A stretch of 31,705 bases of DNA, taken from NCBI GenBank assembly GCA_002408065.1, contig DHQI01000050.1, positions 1 through 31,705 on the forward strand. Reading direction: 5' to 3'. The notes beneath the pieces are model-generated. The model did not search any database and had not been told where the DNA came from. It saw only the letters and a list, made by a program, of their open reading frames with translations. The stretch is from Bacteroidales bacterium UBA5342 (GTDB lineage Bacteria; Bacteroidota; Bacteroidia; Bacteroidales; UBA5342). Positions 7,490 through 16,557 of this stretch are shown here, piece by piece (within the stretch, counting starts at the first letter, position 1; the number at the start of each line of letters is the position of its first letter). A program made the position numbers and the translations under genes.

Positions 7490-8773
7490 ATGAAGAAAAT
7501 TTATACTTTTTTAGCAGCATTGATGGCTATTGCTGCTATGAATGCTCAGACTGATTTGATTATCTCGGAGTATGGTGAAGGATGGGGAAGTAATAAATAC
7601 CTTGAATTATATAATCCCACTAATGCGAATATTAATCTTAAGGATTATAGCATCGTTCGTTTTTCTAATGGTGGACAACAAATTTTACCAGCGTATACGG
7701 TTGATTTGCCTGACTATAACTTGGAACCCTACAAAGCTTATGTAATTACTCAAGATAAACGTGAGAGTGCAGGTACCTTAGGAGCTGACGATTCTCCTAT
7801 TTGGTCTCAGCTTGAAGCGCGTGGAGACTTGTTTGTTGACTCTGACTATGATTCAGGCAGAGATGGGGTGAGGTGTATTCAGTGGAATGGTAATGATGCG
7901 GTGGTACTGTTTAAGGGAAGTGCTATTGTTGATATCTTTGGAACTGTGGGTGTTGATCCGGCTCAAGCCGAATATAATGGTGAGGTGTTTACTGCTGGAG
8001 CGTGGACTTCTGAGCCTGATTATGATGATGGCAAGGGTATAGCGCTCTCTGCTGATCATAGCTTGGTACGAAAATCGTCTGTAACAAATGGTATAACAGT
8101 AAATCCTGAACATTTTAATATTATGGCAGAATATGATACCTTTCCTGCTAATACTTTTGAAAATTTAGGATGGCATGCTTTTAATGGTGCTCCTGCTAAT
8201 GCATTACCAGTATTTGACATGGATACTTTATATGCTGTTTCTCCATTTGTAGAAGAAGGTGATCCTGCATTAACACTTACAGCAACAGATTCTGATAGGG
8301 GGCAAAATTTAGAGTATTATATTGTGAGTGGTAATTTTGTATATGTTGATTCTGTTCGTCACGAGCCTTTTTCTTTAGATAAGAATACTGGGAAAATTAT
8401 AGTTGCTGACGAATTAGCGATTGCAGAAGCCACCGAAGATATTTACTTTAATGTGGTAGCGTGTGATGAATATGGTCAATCGGAAGTGTTTAGTTTTGAT
8501 ATACGTATAACAGAAGATGATTTATCAGTAAATAATTTAGAACTGGTAAAAACGAAATTAACTCCTAATCCTGCAGAGCGTTACTTCTATGTTACATCCA
8601 ATAAGGTGATTTCAGAAGTTCAAGTTATCAGCCTGACAGGGCAAGAGCTTTATCAGCAAGCAGCCAACGCATCTAAAGTGCGTGTAGATCTTGACCTTGC
8701 TACGGGCAGTTACCTCGTTCGCTCTACTTATGCCGACCATAGTGTAAGCGTAGAAAAATTAATCATTAAGTAA
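7490..8773 (+). CDS. Secreted lamin-tail-domain protein with cadherin-like domain and T9SS tail
   Basis: This 427-residue protein has a signal peptide (1-20, ending MNAQ). Residues about 21-230 are a lamin-tail domain of the type found beside bacterial extracellular nucleases (LIISEYGEG, KYLELYNPT, WNGNDAVVLFKG, DIFGTVGVDP, LVRKSSV). Residues about 237-344 are a cadherin-like domain (LTATDSD, FSLDKNTGKIIV). Residues about 352-427 are a type A T9SS tail with TPNPAER, VISLTGQ and a terminal KLIIK. No catalytic motif was seen. It follows a terminator by about 60 bp, so it probably has its own promoter. I infer a secreted accessory or binding protein. Confidence 0.87.
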   Translation: MKKIYTFLAALMAIAAMNAQTDLIISEYGEGWGSNKYLELYNPTNANINLKDYSIVRFSNGGQQILPAYTVDLPDYNLEPYKAYVITQDKRESAGTLGADDSPIWSQLEARGDLFVDSDYDSGRDGVRCIQWNGNDAVVLFKGSAIVDIFGTVGVDPAQAEYNGEVFTAGAWTSEPDYDDGKGIALSADHSLVRKSSVTNGITVNPEHFNIMAEYDTFPANTFENLGWHAFNGAPANALPVFDMDTLYAVSPFVEEGDPALTLTATDSDRGQNLEYYIVSGNFVYVDSVRHEPFSLDKNTGKIIVADELAIAEATEDIYFNVVACDEYGQSEVFSFDIRITEDDLSVNNLELVKTKLTPNPAERYFYVTSNKVISEVQVISLTGQELYQQAANASKVRVDLDLATGSYLVRSTYADHSVSVEKLIIK

Positions 8774-8792
8774 TTTTTTTGAAAGAATTATG

Positions 8793-8831
8793 CCCAATAA
8801 TACAGAGTACCTTGCGGTGCTCTGTGTTGGG
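8793..8831 (+). terminator. Hairpin after the 7490 gene, probable terminator
   Basis: A 10-bp stem with one G-U pair (8802-8811 / 8816-8825, loop TTGC) is extended by an outer CCCAA/TTGGG stem across a small internal loop. It lies 20 bp after the stop codon. No T-run follows, so it may be a weak terminator or an mRNA 3'-end stabiliser. Confidence 0.5.
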
Positions 8832-9080
8832 TTAAAGTGCTGAAATTGTTAAGAATACTTGGTCGAAATGGCCTCTGATACACGACTGGCTTCTCTCCGG
8901 AGTGACCTTGTTATTTTATGGGGTAAGTTAATGAAAGTGTGTTGTTGTAATGTAATAATCCAAGCAATCACGCTGTTGTAGAAGCTTTAGCGTGGATGCC
9001 TGGGTTTTTTGAGCAAACTTCTGAACTGCAGAGCGGTTCGATTATAGTAGAATATTAATAATACATAGAAAAAGAAAAAT

Positions 9081-9350
9081 GTGTATAAGGTAGTTTACAG
9101 GTAAAGGCTGGAGGCCTTATCTATCTCAGCCCAAGGCATCGCCTTGGGTATAAATAGATAATTTTAAAATAGAGCCCTGTAAGGGCGATTTAACTGTTTT
9201 TTTTTATCTAATCCGCCCTTTCAGGGCTCATTTCTAATATTTTGTATTTTTCCCAAGGCGATGCCTTAGCCTGTCCCGACAATCTCGGGAGGCTGAGATA
9301 AGCCGCACTTTCAGTGCTCATTAGTTTTTACTTGTAAACTACCGTATAAC
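9081..9350. repeat. About 270-bp compound inverted repeat with nested palindromes
   Basis: The ends GGTAGTTTACAGGTAA (9089-9104) and TTACTTGTAAACTACC (9328-9343) are inverted copies, and similarity extends a few bases outward. Each arm then carries the same motifs in mirrored order: CTTATCT..CTCAGCC, an AAGGC-ATC-GCCTT palindrome (about 9132-9149 and 9252-9266), and GAGCCCTG-AAGGGCG (about 9172-9188 and 9222-9238). The right arm also has a TCCCGA-5nt-TCGGGA hairpin. There is no ORF. It resembles a miniature inverted-repeat element or a compound repetitive palindrome. Related ends occur at 62-293. Confidence 0.6.
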
Positions 9351-9426
9351 CATAAAAAGAAACCACGGAGTGGTTTGATTATAAGATTATTCTTAAAAAA
9401 ACAGCAACAATAAAGAAAACTAACCA

Positions 9427-12105
9427 ATGAGAAAAAAACTATTATTTCTGAGCCTGTTGCTCTCATCAGTTATGATGGCTCAAAGTTACACCATCAAAGG
9501 TCGTGTAACAGATGCAGCCGATAAAGACGAGGCGCTTATTGGCGCCAGTGTTATGTATGGCCAAGGCCTGGGAACCGTAGCCGATATCGATGGTAACTAT
9601 AGCATTACCCTACCAGCCGGTGACTACATCATCACCTTTTCTTACGTAGGCTACGAAAAAGTATCAAAGTCCATCACGCTTAACTCCGATATGACCGTTG
9701 ATATGCAACTCAGTTCTTCGGTTTTAATGAAAGAGGTGACGGTGGTGGCAGATATTGCTATAGCCCGTGAAACACCGGTAGCTTTTTCTACATTAACACC
9801 TAAGACTTTACAAGAGAATTTAGCCTCGCAGGATATACCTATGGCATTGAATTCTACGCCTGGTGTATATGCTACACAAGAAGGTGGTGGTGAGGGAGAT
9901 GCCCAGGTCACAATCCGTGGTTTTAGTTCCCGTAATGTGGGGGTACTTCTCGATGGGGTTCCGGTCAATGATATGGAAAATGGGCATGTCTATTGGTCCA
10001 ACTGGTTTGGCTTGGATGCCGTTACCCGTTCTATGCAGGTGCAGCGTGGACTTGGCGCTTCAAAGTTGGCTTTGCCATCGGTTGGAGGTACTATTAATAT
10101 CATGACCAAAGGTATGGAGAATAAAAAGGGCGGCCAGATCAAGCAGGAAGTAGGCTCTGATGGTATGACCCGTACATCTTTTGGTTATAATACTGGTGCA
10201 TTAAAGAATGGATGGGGCTTTTCATTTGCCGGATCTTATAAAAAAGGAGATGGTTATGTGGATCAAACATCATATCAAGGTTTTTTCTGGTACGGAAAAA
10301 TTGATAAAAAATTGGGTAATCATACTTTGTCTCTTTCTGCTTATGGTGCACCGCAGGAACATGCTCAACGTTCTTATAAACTTCCTTTAGCGGTATACGA
10401 TTCAGCCTATGCCGAGGAGTTAGGCATAAAATTGCATTATGAAGAAGGTATGAGCGATGACGAAAAAAATGAAGTTGATGTCAATCGTAGTAAAGCAGAT
10501 GAAGGAATAGGACGCGGTATACGTTATAATCAACATTGGGGCTATTTATCAAGAAATGGTGACGATCCAAATGCGCCTGTTGAAGTGTTGAATGAGCGTG
10601 TTAATCAGTATCATAAACCTCAGTTTACCTTGAAGGATTCTTGGAGTGTAAATGATAATTTATTTATATCTAATATTTTATATGCATCTATCGGAAATGG
10701 AGGTGGTGTGCGTGCTGCAACCAGTAGTTGGATGTCTCCTAATGAAGATGGCTTAGTTGATTTTCAGAGTGTTTATGATTCTAACCGGGGAATGTTTGCT
10801 GTAGATGCCGACGGTAAGTACGGTACTAGTAATGGTTATTTGCGTCGTTTGGTGAACTCCCACCGTTGGTATGGTTTACTTTCTACAGCTAACTATGATT
10901 ATAACAGATTTAATTTTTCTGGTGGTCTGGATTTAAGGTATTATCGTGGTATTCATTATCAGGAAGTATACGATATGTTGGGAGCTGATTATGTACGTCG
11001 TCCTGCCGATGAAATGATGCCTGGTGATACACAGGATAAATTATATGAAGGTGATATCACCAATTTTCACAACGATGGTATTGTTAAATGGGGAGGTTTG
11101 TTTTATCAGACAGAATATAAAACTGATAAGTTAGCGGCTTTTGTTAACTTGACAGGTGCTTTAAGTGCTTATCAAAGAGTTGATTATTTGAATGGAGTGC
11201 CCGATGGTAATGATGAATGGAAAAGTAGTGTGGAGCGTTTTCCGGGCTTTACAGCTAAGGGTGGAGCTAATTACAACTTTAATGAAGAAATGAACGCTTT
11301 TGCTAATCTTGGTTATTTGAATAAAGCGCCTCGTTTTAGCAATGTTTTTGATTATGATAACAAATTGTTTCGGGATATAAAGAATGAAAAAGTTAAGGCT
11401 GTAGAATTAGGATATTCTTATCATACAAAGTTATTTTCTGCTAACTTGAATACTTATTATACTGCTTGGGAAAACAGACCGGTTGATTATGCATCAAAAG
11501 TAACTATTGATGGTGAAGAGTATTCTGTTAATATCAATGGTATGGATGCTCTTCATAAAGGGGTAGAACTAGATTTTGCATTTTCTCCTACAGATGATAT
11601 TACGATTCAAGGTCTGGTCTCTTTAGGCGACTGGAAATGGAATTCGGCTGACAGTGCACGTATTTATGATAATAATCAGAATTTACTCAAGACAATTTTC
11701 TTTGATGCTAAAGGCGTGCATGTGGGAAATTCAGCACAAACTCAATATGCTGCTGAGATACGTTGGGAGCCTATTAAATATTTATACTTCAAACCTCGCA
11801 TAACATATTTTGATCGCTATTACGCACAATTTGACCCGGTTAGTTTAAGTACTCCTCAAGATTCTTGGATGGTGCCTAGTTATGCTTTGGTGGATTTTCA
11901 TGCCGGGTATTCCTATAAAATTTCAGATTATATCTTGACTTTCCGGTTCAATATTATGAATGTCTTGGATAAAACGTATATTGCTACAGCACAGAATAAT
12001 GATGGGTATAATGGTGAAACAGTATCTGATTTTGATGCGCGTTCAGCTTCTGTATTCTTGGGTCTAGGCCGTCGTTACAATATGTCCCTGGGCATTAAAT
12101 TCTAA
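9427..12105 (+). CDS. TonB-dependent outer-membrane receptor
   Basis: This 892-residue protein has a signal peptide (1-19, ending MMAQS). Residues about 20-105 are the carboxypeptidase-like beta-sandwich common in Bacteroidota receptors (IKGRVTDAADK, DGNYSITLPAG, FSYVGYE). Residues about 112-230 are the plug (LNSTPGVYATQEGG, IRGFSSRNVGVLLDGVPVND, GLGASKLALPSVGGTINIMT). The rest is a 22-strand-type barrel ending in the usual aromatic residue (LGIKF). It should use TonB energy to pull a bound substrate into the periplasm. No SusD-like partner lies beside it. Instead the next gene, 63 bp on, encodes a secreted endonuclease, so a DNA-derived substrate is my inference. Iron, vitamin or peptide substrates remain possible. 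Confidence 0.95.
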   Translation: MRKKLLFLSLLLSSVMMAQSYTIKGRVTDAADKDEALIGASVMYGQGLGTVADIDGNYSITLPAGDYIITFSYVGYEKVSKSITLNSDMTVDMQLSSSVLMKEVTVVADIAIARETPVAFSTLTPKTLQENLASQDIPMALNSTPGVYATQEGGGEGDAQVTIRGFSSRNVGVLLDGVPVNDMENGHVYWSNWFGLDAVTRSMQVQRGLGASKLALPSVGGTINIMTKGMENKKGGQIKQEVGSDGMTRTSFGYNTGALKNGWGFSFAGSYKKGDGYVDQTSYQGFFWYGKIDKKLGNHTLSLSAYGAPQEHAQRSYKLPLAVYDSAYAEELGIKLHYEEGMSDDEKNEVDVNRSKADEGIGRGIRYNQHWGYLSRNGDDPNAPVEVLNERVNQYHKPQFTLKDSWSVNDNLFISNILYASIGNGGGVRAATSSWMSPNEDGLVDFQSVYDSNRGMFAVDADGKYGTSNGYLRRLVNSHRWYGLLSTANYDYNRFNFSGGLDLRYYRGIHYQEVYDMLGADYVRRPADEMMPGDTQDKLYEGDITNFHNDGIVKWGGLFYQTEYKTDKLAAFVNLTGALSAYQRVDYLNGVPDGNDEWKSSVERFPGFTAKGGANYNFNEEMNAFANLGYLNKAPRFSNVFDYDNKLFRDIKNEKVKAVELGYSYHTKLFSANLNTYYTAWENRPVDYASKVTIDGEEYSVNINGMDALHKGVELDFAFSPTDDITIQGLVSLGDWKWNSADSARIYDNNQNLLKTIFFDAKGVHVGNSAQTQYAAEIRWEPIKYLYFKPRITYFDRYYAQFDPVSLSTPQDSWMVPSYALVDFHAGYSYKISDYILTFRFNIMNVLDKTYIATAQNNDGYNGETVSDFDARSASVFLGLGRRYNMSLGIKF

Positions 12106-12168
12106 ATAATTTTTGTGACAGTCGTCGCTTTATATTGCTCTCTTTGTCACCATACAAACAAATAAGAA

Positions 12169-14373
12169 ATGAAAAAATATTTATTAATAATAAGCTTTTT
12201 TAGCTTAAATCTTTTTGCCCAGAAACCCGGCTATTATAATGGTACAGAGGGTAAGACGGGCGATGAATTAAAAGCAGCCTTGCATGAGATCATCAATGAC
12301 CATATCGATTTCAGTTATTCAGATGCCAAATACATCTTGGAATATGCTCAGGAAGATCCGGCTAACTCTTCTAACCTGATTCAGTTTTATACCGGCCTGT
12401 CTTTGGCTAAAGATGGTTGGGGTACTGATGGTAATGATCATAACCGTGAGCACGTATGGGCTAAGTCGCATGGTGATTTTGCTGATATCCGCCCGATGGA
12501 TGGCGATGCACATAACTTGCATGCGGCTGATGCTTCGGTCAATGTGACGCGTAGTAACTATGATTTTGATTTCGTGACAGAGGGGACTTATATCGAAGAG
12601 GCCGATGCTTATTACAATTCAGGCGACGATGCCTTTGAACCGGCCGACCGCGAAAAAGGAGAAGTAGCCCGTACTATTTTTTATATGGCCGTGCGTTACG
12701 AAGGGACTAAGGGAGAAATGGATCTGGAAGTGGTTGATGCGCTCAATACCTCATTTAATGCTGAGCATGGTAAGCTTTCTACTTTACTACAATGGAACCG
12801 TGACTTTCCGCCTACTGACTTTGAACGTCGCCGCAACGACCGTGTAGAGCAGAGCCAAGGCAACCGTAACCCTTTTACCGATAATCCCGCTTGGGCCGAT
12901 ATGATATGGGGTGATCAAGCGATGGAATCTGAAATAGAATTTTATGAGCTAAACTCATCACCTGTTTATCCTAAAGCTGGTGAGCCAATAGCACTTTCGT
13001 TTAAAGTGGATAGCGTTGATGAGGTGAAATTCTATTGGGGAAATACTTATGATGCTTACCCCAATGAAGTAATGTTAACAGCTTCACCGGACTTACCATC
13101 ATATTATGTTGCAGAGTTTACCCCCAATAGTGTGAATGGTGGCGAGTTGGTTTATTGTAAAATGTTAGCGACAAAAGGTGGCGTTAAAGATTCTATGTTT
13201 TCTAATTTTTACCTGGAACCGGACGGTCAGGTGGTTACCATTTCAGCAGTACAAGGTACAGGAGATGCTTCTCCTTTGGCAGACCAAAATATTGCTATAG
13301 CAGGGGTAGTAACGGCTAATTTCGACAATATCTTTTTTGTTCAAAATGGCGATGATATCCGCGATGGTGTTCCTGTATATAGTAACTTCCGAGGACATAT
13401 TGGTGATTCTGTCAAGGTGGTAGGTAAAGCCGTAGAATATAATAACCTGACCGAAATTAGCAATGTTACGGCGGTGTATAATTATGGCCCCGTGGGCGAA
13501 AAAGAACCTCAGGTAATAACGATCAATGAGATTGGTGAAGATTATGAGGGCGTTTTGGTAGAGATCCAAAAAGTGAGTTTTAATGAGGGGGGAAGCACTT
13601 TCCCTTCAGGTGATACTTATCCTTACCCTACCTTTACGGTGTCCGATGGGGTGAATGATATTACCTTCTATACCCGTTACAATTCACGACTGAATAATAT
13701 GCCTATTCCTAATGGTATGGTCAATGTTAAAGGGGTAATTAGTCAGTATAAAGACGGTTATCAGATTATGTCCAACGATACATCTTGGTTTACTCCTGCA
13801 GTGGACAATGTGCCGCCGCAAATTATAAGCGTAGAGCTCGAAGACCGCACGGATAAATATGTTTGGATGTATGTTAACTTTAACGAGATAGTGGTAGAAG
13901 AGGATGTTGAGGAAGAAGATAATTTTAGTGTTTCTGATGGTGTTGTGATTAAGCGTAATTATTTTAGTTCCACCACACCGAATCAAGCTAAAATCATCAT
14001 TGAAAATATTGGTGTGGGAGATTACACCTTGACGGTATCTAATATAAAAGATGCTTTTGGTAATGCGATGTCGTCCACGACTTTTAATTTTAGTTCGGAT
14101 ATTAATAAAACAACAGCTATCTCCGAACAAGAAGCTGCTCAGTTGGTGACTTTATATCCTAATCCCGTTATCAACGGTAATGTGGAAGTAAGCTCTCAGG
14201 ATCTTATCAAATCCTTATCTATCTATACCTTAAGCGGACAATTGCTTTATGCTGAAACAGGTATTAATAGTAAATCAAAACATTTAAATTTAGAATCTTT
14301 AAATGTAGGTCACTACTTACTTCAAGTAAACACCGTCAATCAATCCATAACCCGAAAAATAACCATTAAATAA
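12169..14373 (+). CDS. Secreted endonuclease I with OB-fold domain and T9SS tail
   Basis: This 734-residue protein has a signal peptide (1-17, ending LFAQ). Residues about 18-250 are an endonuclease I (EndA/NucM/Vvn-type, beta-beta-alpha-metal fold) domain. The NREHVWAKS motif (92-100) supplies the general base His95 and metal ligand Glu94. HNLHAADASVNVTRSN supplies the second metal-binding Asn, and QGNRNPFTDNP closes the domain. Residues about 254-354 are Ig-like. Residues about 355-545 are an OB-fold region (VQGTGDASPLADQ, GVVTA, FFVQNGDD) as in ExeM/NucH-type extracellular nucleases. Residues about 546-650 form an Ig-like domain beginning VPPQIISVEL, and 653-734 a T9SS tail (LYPNPVINGN). 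It should cut extracellular DNA, possibly RNA, without sequence preference. It is probably co-transcribed with the receptor before it and the paralogue 43 bp after it. Confidence 0.93.
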   Translation: MKKYLLIISFFSLNLFAQKPGYYNGTEGKTGDELKAALHEIINDHIDFSYSDAKYILEYAQEDPANSSNLIQFYTGLSLAKDGWGTDGNDHNREHVWAKSHGDFADIRPMDGDAHNLHAADASVNVTRSNYDFDFVTEGTYIEEADAYYNSGDDAFEPADREKGEVARTIFYMAVRYEGTKGEMDLEVVDALNTSFNAEHGKLSTLLQWNRDFPPTDFERRRNDRVEQSQGNRNPFTDNPAWADMIWGDQAMESEIEFYELNSSPVYPKAGEPIALSFKVDSVDEVKFYWGNTYDAYPNEVMLTASPDLPSYYVAEFTPNSVNGGELVYCKMLATKGGVKDSMFSNFYLEPDGQVVTISAVQGTGDASPLADQNIAIAGVVTANFDNIFFVQNGDDIRDGVPVYSNFRGHIGDSVKVVGKAVEYNNLTEISNVTAVYNYGPVGEKEPQVITINEIGEDYEGVLVEIQKVSFNEGGSTFPSGDTYPYPTFTVSDGVNDITFYTRYNSRLNNMPIPNGMVNVKGVISQYKDGYQIMSNDTSWFTPAVDNVPPQIISVELEDRTDKYVWMYVNFNEIVVEEDVEEEDNFSVSDGVVIKRNYFSSTTPNQAKIIIENIGVGDYTLTVSNIKDAFGNAMSSTTFNFSSDINKTTAISEQEAAQLVTLYPNPVINGNVEVSSQDLIKSLSIYTLSGQLLYAETGINSKSKHLNLESLNVGHYLLQVNTVNQSITRKITIK

Positions 14374-14415
14374 GTCTATTAGCGATATGTCTATTAGTCT
14401 TTAGTCTTGAAAGCA

Positions 14416-16470
14416 ATGAGAAAAAACGTGATGATGATCCTACTGTTCGTTTCAGTAGTAGTGTGGGCAGGAGAACCAACAGGGTATTACAACGATGCTC
14501 AAGGAAAAACAGGAGAAATACTAAAATATGCATTGCATGACATTATTGATAATCATAAAGTGATTTCTTATAATGGGCTGCATAGTGCTTACTACGATTC
14601 GGATAACCTTAACGGAAAAGTGTGGGATATTTACTCCCATAACCCTAATGGAAGTCAGTACTACGAATATACTTTGGGGAGTAAAAAGTGTGGTAACTAT
14701 CAGGGCGAAGGCGATTGTTACAACCGTGAGCATACTTTCCCTCAGAGCTGGTTTGGTAAAAAATCTCCTATGGTGTCTGATCTTGTTCAGGTTCTGCCTA
14801 CCGATGGTTATGTGAATGGACGTCGTAGTAGCTTTCCTTATGGCGAGGTAAAAGACCCTTCTTGGACCTCGATGAACGGTAGTAAGCTGGGCCCTAACAC
14901 TACAGCTGGCTATTCAGGAACCGTTTTTGAACCCATTGATGAATACAAAGGTGATGTGGCACGTATCTATTTTTATATGGCTACACGTTATTATGGCGAG
15001 GACAATTCCTGGCCGGGTAGTGCTATGGTCAATGGGGCTGAACCTAAAGCTTGGGCTGTTGATTTGCTAATGAAATGGCACGTACAAGACCCTGTTAGTA
15101 AAAAAGAGACTGACCGTAACGATGCCATACATGATAATCAAAATAACCGTAATCCTTTTGTGGATCACCCAGAATATGCTTGTCTGATATGGGGTAATGG
15201 CGACTGTGGCGACATTGTGATAGAGCCGGATACGACTACCACTACTGTAGATCCTACAGCCGATGTTACCATTAATATGGGTAGCTCCGATTATCAGTTG
15301 ATCGTAGATTATGTAAATACTAATCTGACCAATACCGATGGGCATCCGGATAATACGGAGAACTATTATGGAGCCACATCTTACCACAATAATTTTGATA
15401 TTAGAAACGATGCTTATAATGCTAAATTTTCTTCAGCTGATGCAGCTATAGAAGAAGCTATCGGTGATATTTTATTGCCTGCTAAGGTAGAATCCTCTCT
15501 TTTGAATGTTGATTACATCGTTAGTTATGCCACTTGGGATGGTAGTAATAGCGGTACAGGAAGCAAAACCTTCCACTGTTCCGCAACTGATCCTATAGCA
15601 TTTACTCTTGGTGCTGCTACCGTTGATCCGGTAGATACCACTTCTACTGATACTACGCATGTAGATCCGGGTGATACCACAGTGGTAGATCCGGGTGATA
15701 CTACGGTAGTGACGCCCGGCGATAGCCAAACATCATTAAGCCTTACCTTCGATAGTGGAATAGCACCTTGTACTATGGTACAAGTAAGTGGCGCTACAGC
15801 CTGGAATCATTCATCCTATAATGAAAATGGTTATGCTGTGATCAATACTCACAAGCAAGGGGCTAACGAATCGTGGTTGGTGACACCAGCTGTTAATATG
15901 GATGCGTTGGAAAATGAATCCTTTACCTTTAGGATGACCTCATATAATTATGGCAAAAAGATATCCGCATGTGGTGACGGACAGTTTGAGTTGTATTACA
16001 GTGCTAGCTATGATGGACAAAGCATCAATAAATCAGACTGGATCCGTATCACCGAAGTGGATGATGTGATGTTGGGTGCTGAAAAATGGGACTGGGTAGA
16101 TGCCAGTGTCGACGTAACGGCTATAGCTGGCGATAAAGTGTATTTTGCCTTTGCGCATACCAGTAATGCTACTAATGGTACTACTTGGGAGCTGGATGAT
16201 GTCGTTTTGAAAGGTGATGCTGTAGCTGCTATTAACGATGTCTCCCTTTCGACTCTGAGTCTTTATCCTAACCCGGTAAGTAATAGCTTTTATTTGCCTG
16301 TAGCAGTAGATGATCTTAAGGTTCTTAATCTGTCAGGGAAACTTATGTTACAAACCTCTGAGCTCAACGCCGCTACTCCTGTGGATGTGGCTGCTCTAAA
16401 ATCAGGAGTGTATCTGGTACGGGTGCAGCAAGGTGATGATGTTGAGGTGTTACGCTTGGTGAAAAAATAA
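14416..16470 (+). CDS. Secreted endonuclease I paralogue with anchor-J domain and T9SS tail
   Basis: I chose the ATG at 14416 (684 residues). An in-frame TTG at 14407 would add only three residues, while the ATG begins a clean signal peptide (ending VVWAG). Residues about 19-265 are endonuclease I, with NREHTFPQSW (His106 as general base, Glu105 as metal ligand), PTDGYVNGRRSS (Asn134) and NRNPFVDHPEY. Residues about 283-405 are an uncharacterised module (ADVTINM, SDYQLIVDYV, LPAKVESSLLNVDYI) repeated in the next gene. A VDPGDTTV linker repeat follows. Residues about 439-604 are a choice-of-anchor-J domain (ESWLVTPAVNM), and about 615-684 a T9SS tail (LYPNPVSNS, GVYLVRV). It lies 43 bp after the first nuclease gene, so an operon is likely. 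Confidence 0.93.
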   Translation: MRKNVMMILLFVSVVVWAGEPTGYYNDAQGKTGEILKYALHDIIDNHKVISYNGLHSAYYDSDNLNGKVWDIYSHNPNGSQYYEYTLGSKKCGNYQGEGDCYNREHTFPQSWFGKKSPMVSDLVQVLPTDGYVNGRRSSFPYGEVKDPSWTSMNGSKLGPNTTAGYSGTVFEPIDEYKGDVARIYFYMATRYYGEDNSWPGSAMVNGAEPKAWAVDLLMKWHVQDPVSKKETDRNDAIHDNQNNRNPFVDHPEYACLIWGNGDCGDIVIEPDTTTTTVDPTADVTINMGSSDYQLIVDYVNTNLTNTDGHPDNTENYYGATSYHNNFDIRNDAYNAKFSSADAAIEEAIGDILLPAKVESSLLNVDYIVSYATWDGSNSGTGSKTFHCSATDPIAFTLGAATVDPVDTTSTDTTHVDPGDTTVVDPGDTTVVTPGDSQTSLSLTFDSGIAPCTMVQVSGATAWNHSSYNENGYAVINTHKQGANESWLVTPAVNMDALENESFTFRMTSYNYGKKISACGDGQFELYYSASYDGQSINKSDWIRITEVDDVMLGAEKWDWVDASVDVTAIAGDKVYFAFAHTSNATNGTTWELDDVVLKGDAVAAINDVSLSTLSLYPNPVSNSFYLPVAVDDLKVLNLSGKLMLQTSELNAATPVDVAALKSGVYLVRVQQGDDVEVLRLVKK
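15661..15723 (+). repeat. In-frame 24-bp linker repeat
   Basis: Two copies of a 24-bp unit (15661-15684, 15685-15708) and a partial third (15709-15723) encode VDPGDTTV-type octapeptides. They make a flexible Asp/Thr/Pro linker between two domains of the nuclease at 14416. A whole-unit change would keep the reading frame, so linker length could vary between strains. Confidence 0.75.
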
Positions 16471-16493
16471 CCCTGCTTTATTAAACTTTGTCA

Positions 16494-16501
16494 TAACTTT
16501 G
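16494..16501 (+). promoter_or_regulatory. -7 promoter box for the dual-nuclease gene
   Basis: TAACTTTG followed by CC matches TAnnTTTG. It overlaps the first bases of the terminator hairpin at 16498-16527, so a transcript starting about 7 nt downstream would lack the left arm and could not form that hairpin. Confidence 0.55.
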
Positions 16502-16527
16502 CCCGGGACTTTTTAGTTCCGGGCAAA
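16498..16527 (+). terminator. Hairpin terminator between second and third nuclease genes
   Basis: A 13-bp stem with one G-U pair (16498-16510 / 16515-16527, core GCCCGG) and a TTTT loop lies 27 bp after the stop of the 14416 gene. The following tract TTGTCTTAT is only moderately T-rich. It probably ends the receptor-nuclease-nuclease transcript, at least partly. Confidence 0.7.
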
Positions 16528-16557
16528 TTGTCTTATATGCTTTTAAAATCAACTAAC

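Larger units (their letters stand above)
8774..9426. other. Gene-free region before the receptor gene
   Basis: No coding frame was seen. The first 60 bp hold a hairpin (8793-8831). 8832-9027 shows nothing I recognise. 9028-9391 holds a compound inverted-repeat element and flanking related motifs. I checked for cobalamin and TPP riboswitch core strings, because TonB receptor genes sometimes carry them, and saw none. Confidence 0.55.

Noticed and set aside
9028..9046. GGTTCGATT string resembling a tRNA T-arm
   Set aside because: No acceptor stem, anticodon arm or D-arm can be built around it, and a related copy lies at 9364-9383 inside a repeat.
8832..9426. Riboswitch before the TonB-dependent receptor gene
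   Set aside because: No cobalamin or TPP core sequence was seen; the structure here is explained by palindromic repeats.
13684..14130. 148-codon minus-strand frame inside the first nuclease gene
   Set aside because: It lies wholly within a well-supported coding sequence; its protein has no recognisable motif and a composition typical of antisense reading.
16528..16557. Upstream TTG start for the dual nuclease gene
   Set aside because: It lies at the foot of the hairpin and would extend a complete signal peptide; ATG 16558 fits better.
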